Source of the DNA: Bradyrhizobium hipponense
GTDB taxonomy: Bacteria; Pseudomonadota; Alphaproteobacteria; Rhizobiales; Xanthobacteraceae
Direction: 5' to 3'
Assembly: GCF_008123965.1 (NCBI RefSeq)
Contig: NZ_VSTH01000142.1
Coordinates: 40,738 to 104,737, forward strand
DNA: 64,000 bases
Shown here: positions 59,804-64,000 of the stretch, piece by piece
Position numbering within the stretch: the first letter of the stretch is position 1
Layout of the letters: every line of letters begins with the position of its first letter
Position numbers and translations under genes: made by a program
The notes under the pieces: generated by a model
Database searches by the model: none
What the model saw: only the letters and a program-made list of their open reading frames with translations
What the model was told of the DNA's origin: nothing

Positions 59804-61957
59804 GTGCAGGGCGCACAACGCAATTCGCTGAGGCTTTTACAGTGGATGATGGCGGCATCCCTGGCGCTGCCGATTGCCTTGTTCGCGATCGCCTCCACGA
59901 TCTCCTACACATCGACCAACGACATCGCCGACCGCGAGATCGAGCGGTCGCTTGATGTCGCGCACGAGCATGCGCTCAAGGTGTTTGAGACCATCGACCG
60001 CAGCCTCGCCGAGCTTAACGAGGTCGTGCGCGGCCTTCCCGACGAAATCATCCGCCCGCGCGAACCGTCGCTGCACCGTCGCCTGAAACGGCTGACCGAT
60101 TCGCTGCCGCAGCTCAAATCGGCCTGGATTTTCGACGCGGGCGGAAAGTCGCTGGTCAACAGCCTCGTCTCGCCGCCGCCCGAGCTGAGCTTTGCGGACC
60201 GAGATTACTTCTACGCCCATATCGACCAGAGCATCGGCACATTCATCGGCGCCTTGCTGACACCCCGCCCGCCCTATCAAGGCGCGCGGTTCTTCGGCAT
60301 GAGCCGCCGCCGCGATTCCGACGACGGCAGCTTCATCGGCGTGATCCAGGCCTCCGTCCTGCCCGAATATTTCGAGAGCTTCTACGCCAGGATCGGCTCC
60401 GCTGCCGGCAGCTTCTTCGCGATGGGACGCGCCGACGGCGAAGTGCTGGCGCATTTCCCGCGGCTCGACGGCAACCTCCGGCTCGATCCCGGCGGACCGG
60501 TCGGCCGCAACATCGCAGCCAATCCCGAGCACGGCCTGATCACCGTCGCTTGGCCGTCGGACGGGATCGAGCGGCGCATCGGCTACCGGCGCATCGCCGA
60601 ATATCCAATCTATGTCAGTGCCGGGCTCGAGACCTCGGCAATCCGCGCACGCTGGTTCGTCACCATGGGCCAGCATCTGGTGTTCGGCGTACCCGCGACC
60701 GCGCTGCTGTTTCTGCTGCTCGCCTTGGCGTTCCGGCGCACCCAGCATCTCCAGGCCGAAGCCGCACGGCGGCGGGAGGCCGAGGAGGCGCTCAAGCACA
60801 GTCAGCGCCTCGAGGCGCTCGGACAGCTCACCGGCGGCGTCGCGCACGACTTCAACAACCTTCTGACCGTGATCCGCGCCTCCGTCGACCTCTTGAACCG
60901 GCCGCAGCTGAGCGAGGAGCGGCGGCAGCGCTACATCACCGCCATCGCGGATGCGGTCGCCCGTGCCGCCAAGCTGACCTCGCAGCTCCTTGCTTTTGCA
61001 CGGCGCCAGACCCTGAAGCCGGCGGCATTCGACGTCGGCGAACGGTTGCAATCGCTGCACGACATGTTTGCGACGCTGCTCGGACCGGCGATCGAGATCG
61101 TCATGCGGCTGCCGGCGGAGCCCTGCCTCGTCAATGCCGATGCCGGCCAGTTCGAGACGGCGCTGATCAACATGGCGACCAATGCGCGCGATGCCATGCA
61201 GGGCAAGGGCAGGATCACCTTCGCAGTACAGGCGGCGACGGCCGTTCCGGACACGCTGGCACAGCTCACCGGCAGCCAGAACTTGAGCAAGCTTGGTTTC
61301 GTCAGCGTCGCCGTCAGCGATACCGGCGTCGGCATTCCCGCAGGCCGGATCGGGCGCGTCTTCGAGCCATTCTTCACCACCAAGCAGGTCGGCCACGGCA
61401 CCGGTCTCGGCCTGTCGCAGGTATTCGGCTTTGCCCGGCAATCCGGCGGCGAGGTGACGGTCGAGAGCGAGGTCGGGCAGGGCAGCACCTTCTCGCTTTA
61501 TCTGCCGCGCGCTGCGCCGGACCTGCTGCCGCAGCGGTTGGCGCCGAATACGGCGCCGGCGGTCGCGGGCAGCGGCATGTCGGTCCTGGTGGTCGAGGAC
61601 AATATCGAGCTCGGCAATTTCGCCGCCGACGGCCTCACCGAGCTCGGTTACAGCATCACGCTGGTCGACAATGCCACCGATGCGCTTGCGGAGCTGGTCG
61701 TGGACACTGATCGTTTCGATGTCGTGTTTTCGGACATCGTGATGCCGGGGATGACCGGCCTTGATCTCGCGCAGGCGATCCGCGATCGCGGCATCGGCGT
61801 GCCGATGGTGCTGACTACGGGTTACAGCGAGGCGCTGTCCCAGAACGGCAGCCTCGGTCTCGATGTCGTGCAAAAGCCCTACGCGATCGACGAACTATCG
61901 CGCGTGCTTCACCGGGCTGCGCGGCTGCGCAGAGTGCGAGACGGTGCCGCCGAATAG
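59804..61957 (+). CDS. Hybrid histidine kinase with extracytoplasmic sensor and receiver domain
   Basis: 717 residues. Membrane helices at about residues 12-35 and 287-310 bracket a periplasmic PDC/Cache-type sensor. Then comes the H-box GGVAHDFNNLLTV (about residues 345-357), N-box NMATNARDAM, G boxes DTGVGIPAG and GTGLGLS, and a C-terminal receiver with FSDIVMPG (phospho-Asp). The start is GTG 59804 after GGAGCGACC. No response regulator gene is adjacent, so the target is unknown. Downstream genes are not obviously related. Confidence 0.92.
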   Translation: MQGAQRNSLRLLQWMMAASLALPIALFAIASTISYTSTNDIADREIERSLDVAHEHALKVFETIDRSLAELNEVVRGLPDEIIRPREPSLHRRLKRLTDSLPQLKSAWIFDAGGKSLVNSLVSPPPELSFADRDYFYAHIDQSIGTFIGALLTPRPPYQGARFFGMSRRRDSDDGSFIGVIQASVLPEYFESFYARIGSAAGSFFAMGRADGEVLAHFPRLDGNLRLDPGGPVGRNIAANPEHGLITVAWPSDGIERRIGYRRIAEYPIYVSAGLETSAIRARWFVTMGQHLVFGVPATALLFLLLALAFRRTQHLQAEAARRREAEEALKHSQRLEALGQLTGGVAHDFNNLLTVIRASVDLLNRPQLSEERRQRYITAIADAVARAAKLTSQLLAFARRQTLKPAAFDVGERLQSLHDMFATLLGPAIEIVMRLPAEPCLVNADAGQFETALINMATNARDAMQGKGRITFAVQAATAVPDTLAQLTGSQNLSKLGFVSVAVSDTGVGIPAGRIGRVFEPFFTTKQVGHGTGLGLSQVFGFARQSGGEVTVESEVGQGSTFSLYLPRAAPDLLPQRLAPNTAPAVAGSGMSVLVVEDNIELGNFAADGLTELGYSITLVDNATDALAELVVDTDRFDVVFSDIVMPGMTGLDLAQAIRDRGIGVPMVLTTGYSEALSQNGSLGLDVVQKPYAIDELSRVLHRAARLRRVRDGAAE

Positions 61958-62004
61958 TGCCGTGGTGCAAGCCTGCAAAACCGGCTATGCATGCGCCGTT
62001 TGTA

Positions 62005-62844
62005 ATGAGGACCGCCTGCTTGACGCCCGACACCGCTCCTTCGACCGCGCCATTCGGCGCGTTTGCTCCGAATGCGGCGCAGGCCGCGATCATCCGCCTC
62101 GCAGCACAATCGGGGCTGAAGCGCGGCGCGTTTCGTCCATGGCTGTCGCGTCTGGTCAACTTGATGCGCGGCGGTCCGCTCGACGTGCAGTATCAAGGCG
62201 CCTCGTTCCGCTTCTATCATCAGGGCAGCGCCACCGAGCGCGGCGCGCTGTTCAATCCCGACTACAATCTCGACGAGCTCGATTTCCTGCGCCAGCATAC
62301 GCCGACAGGCGGCGTGTTCATCGACGTCGGCGCCAATGTCGGTACTTTCGCGCTGGTGATGGCCGGCCATGTCGGACCGCAGGGCAAGGTGGTCGCGATC
62401 GAGCCGCATCCCGTGACCTTTGCAAGGCTCTCCTTCAACCAAGTGGCATCCCGCACGCCGCAGGTTCGCCTGGTGCAGGCCGCAGCCGGCGATGCTGACG
62501 GCGAGCTGATGATCGAAGCCGGTGGCGGCAATCTCGGCGCCACTCACGTCGTGACCGGCGCAGCGAGCGCTGGCGCCATCAGGGTCCCGTCGTTGCGCCT
62601 GATGCGCATTCTCGACGAAGCCGGCGTTTCGCGAATCGATACGCTCAAGATCGACGTCGAAGGTTTTGAAGACCGGGTGTTGATCGGCTTCTTCCGCGAT
62701 GCACCGCCCTCATTGTGGCCTCGTGCGGTCGTGATCGAGCATCTGTCACAAAACGAATGGCGCGAGGATTGTATCGCCGACATGGTCGCGCGCGGTTTTG
62801 CGATCGCGCGCAAGACACGGAGCAATACGTTTCTTTTCCGCTGA
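62005..62844 (+). CDS. FkbM family methyltransferase
   Basis: 279 residues. AdoMet-site FIDVGANVGTFALVMA, then AIEPHPVTF, and the family motif LKIDVEGFEDRVL. FkbM proteins O-methylate sugars or polyketides. ATG 62005 is preferred on composition; GTG 61957, overlapping the kinase stop, and ATG 61990 are alternatives. It is directly downstream of the kinase gene and may be translated from the same transcript. Confidence 0.85.
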   Translation: MRTACLTPDTAPSTAPFGAFAPNAAQAAIIRLAAQSGLKRGAFRPWLSRLVNLMRGGPLDVQYQGASFRFYHQGSATERGALFNPDYNLDELDFLRQHTPTGGVFIDVGANVGTFALVMAGHVGPQGKVVAIEPHPVTFARLSFNQVASRTPQVRLVQAAAGDADGELMIEAGGGNLGATHVVTGAASAGAIRVPSLRLMRILDEAGVSRIDTLKIDVEGFEDRVLIGFFRDAPPSLWPRAVVIEHLSQNEWREDCIADMVARGFAIARKTRSNTFLFR

Positions 62845-62865
62845 CTGCGAACGATGGAGGTTGCG

Positions 62866-63252
62866 ATGATCGATCACATGGGCTTCCCGGTCTCCGACTA
62901 CGAGCGCGCCAGAGCGTTCTACACGAAGGCGCTTGCGCCGCTCGGCTACAGCCTGATCATGGAGGTGACGCAGGAGCAGATCGGCCACGATCCGGCAGCA
63001 GGCTTTGGCGCCGACGGCAAGCCGGATTTCTGGATCGGCGGCGAAGGCGGGCTGAACAAGCCGGTGCATGTCGCGATCCTGGCAAAGGACCGCGCTACGG
63101 TCGACGCGTTCTACAAGGCGGCAATGGCGGCCGGCGGACGTGACAACGGCGCGCCGGGCATTCGCGCGCACTATCATCCGAACTATTATGGTGCCTTCGT
63201 GCTCGATCCCGACGGCCACAACATTGAAGCGGTCAGCCACGCGCCCGAATAG
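62866..63252 (+). CDS. VOC family protein
   Basis: 128 residues, single glyoxalase-fold module: DHMGFPVSDYERARAFYTKAL at the start (in parts DHMGFPVSDYERA), and AFVLDPDGHNIEAV at the end, with His and Glu metal ligands. GGAGG precedes ATG 62866. Follows the FkbM gene by 21 bases. Activity unknown. Confidence 0.88.
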   Translation: MIDHMGFPVSDYERARAFYTKALAPLGYSLIMEVTQEQIGHDPAAGFGADGKPDFWIGGEGGLNKPVHVAILAKDRATVDAFYKAAMAAGGRDNGAPGIRAHYHPNYYGAFVLDPDGHNIEAVSHAPE

Positions 63253-63328
63253 GACGGTTTTACCAAACCGGGACGCGCGGAACATTTGCCCGGCATCATC
63301 GTTGTTGTGGTTCGCACAACTGACCTCG

Positions 63329-63649
63329 ATGATGCCGATGCCGATCGAACCGCCCGAGATTCCACCGGCGACACCGGGGACGCCCACCGAACCGCCACCG
63401 GGAATTCCGCCCGGCAATCCGCAGCCCGACATTGTGCCGCCGGTGCGTGAGCCCGGCGAGCCTGCACGTCCGGACGAATTGCCCGGCCGCGTGCCTGAGG
63501 AGATTCCGTCGCGCGGACCGAACGGGCCACACACACACCAAACCCTGCAACCGATGCGGATCCATCCGCAGCTCACTTCCCGACCGGCAGATGTGAGGCG
63601 ATTGCAACCTGCGTCTGAATGCGCAATGAACATCGATGTCGTGTCGTGA
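63329..63649 (+). CDS. Small proline-rich protein
   Basis: 106 residues, of which the first 65 are about one-third Pro with Glu, Gly and Thr (PIEPPEIPPATPG, PPGIPPGNPQPDIVPP). No signal peptide. Similar Pro/Glu-rich small proteins occur in Rhizobiales without function. ATG 63329 and 63332 are candidate starts; no ribosome site is evident, so this could be a non-coding frame. Confidence 0.45.
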   Translation: MMPMPIEPPEIPPATPGTPTEPPPGIPPGNPQPDIVPPVREPGEPARPDELPGRVPEEIPSRGPNGPHTHQTLQPMRIHPQLTSRPADVRRLQPASECAMNIDVVS

Positions 63650-63763
63650 TTTGCGTGCAGAAATAAATCGGGCCGTGTCTTCTTCACCCGCCACAATCCG
63701 GCCTAACGCGTATCCGTTCATCACCAGACCTTGTCAAAGAACCTTCCGGGGAAGTTCACCATC

Positions 63764-64000
63764 ATGACCAACCTTCGTTTCGTGCTGCTTGCCACGACGG
63801 CTCTCACCGCGATGCAATTCGCAAGCTCCGCATCGCATGCGCAAGGCGCGCCGCCGCTCGTGGTTGCGCAGGCCCAGCCGCAAGAGACGGGCCCTGACGG
63901 AAAACCGAAGCAGCCTCCGAAGGGACCGCCAGCGGCCGCACCGCCTGCGGCACCTGCGCGCCCGGCCGCACCCCCGCCCGCAGCTGCACCGCCCCACCCG
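63764..64000 (+). CDS. Exported Pro/Ala-rich protein, N-terminal part (gene continues beyond the window)
   Basis: 79 codons are visible with no stop. A signal peptide ends near ASSASHAQ, followed by VVAQAQPQE and a Lys/Pro then Pro/Ala low-complexity region. In Bradyrhizobium such N-termini lead into OmpA-like or other envelope proteins, but the diagnostic domain is outside the window. GGGGAAG precedes ATG 63764. Confidence 0.7.
   Translation, partial: MTNLRFVLLATTALTAMQFASSASHAQGAPPLVVAQAQPQETGPDGKPKQPPKGPPAAAPPAAPARPAAPPPAAAPPHP

Noticed and set aside
59837..61873. 678-codon minus-strand frame opposite the hybrid kinase
   Set aside because: Composition biased to Arg, Ala, Asp and His with no motif; kinase boxes are on the plus strand.

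Overview
The window is high-GC DNA from an alphaproteobacterium, most likely Bradyrhizobium or a close Bradyrhizobiaceae relative. This rests on protein content and gene neighbourhoods (Mic60-like gene next to hemY, the SRP/ribosomal operon, sdhCDAB, separated leuC/leuD/leuB) and on dense palindromic intergenic repeats. It is mainly core chromosome; no phage, plasmid, CRISPR, transposase or complete island was seen.

Layout: 1-2.5 kb, end of a Mic60-like gene, hemY and tRNA-Thr(CGT). 2.5-4.75 kb, a lower-GC islet with a DUF900-type hydrolase whose signal-peptide region carries an in-frame stop. 4.8-7.1 kb, a polysaccharide deacetylase, two small cysteine-motif secreted proteins and two CRP-like dyads. 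7.1-15.9 kb, an exporter, a Tat-exported hydrolase, a P450, a class III cyclase, a TerB-like protein, an SDR and a glutamine amidotransferase. 16-24.9 kb, tRNA-Ala(CGC), yggT, a DUF167 gene, folD, ppa, an acetyltransferase, a hydrolase, a broken DUF2269 gene, DUF393, an amine oxidase, yciB, ftsY and an RluA-type synthase. 25-31.3 kb, DUF2336, mtaB, dapF, an exported GyrI-like protein, a SIMPL protein and an MBL hydrolase. 31.7-35.8 kb, ffh-rpsP-rimM-trmD-rplS. 36-49.2 kb, leuC, leuD, asd, leuB, a carbonic anhydrase, a CitE-like lyase, small exported proteins and an MFS transporter. 49.3-56 kb, a molybdopterin oxidoreductase/cytochrome b pair, FAS1, SDR, matB and TauE. 56.1-59.6 kb, sdhCDAB. 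59.8-64 kb, a hybrid histidine kinase, FkbM methyltransferase, VOC protein and proline-rich exported proteins.

Functionally the core genes serve leucine and lysine/DAP synthesis (leuC, leuD, leuB, asd, dapF), co-translational targeting (ffh, ftsY), ribosome and tRNA maturation (rpsP, rimM, trmD, rplS, mtaB, rluA-like), folate C1 metabolism and respiration.

The clearest unusual layer is the repeats: at least seven palindromic families and about 17 copies. Some copies lie inside conserved operons, and some supply the stop codon or C-terminal residues of rimM, mtaB and an MFS gene. I did not find a complete undescribed multi-gene system. The best leads are the repeat-derived protein ends, the twin CRP-like sites upstream of the cysteine-motif genes, the exported GyrI-like/SIMPL pair, and two decaying genes.
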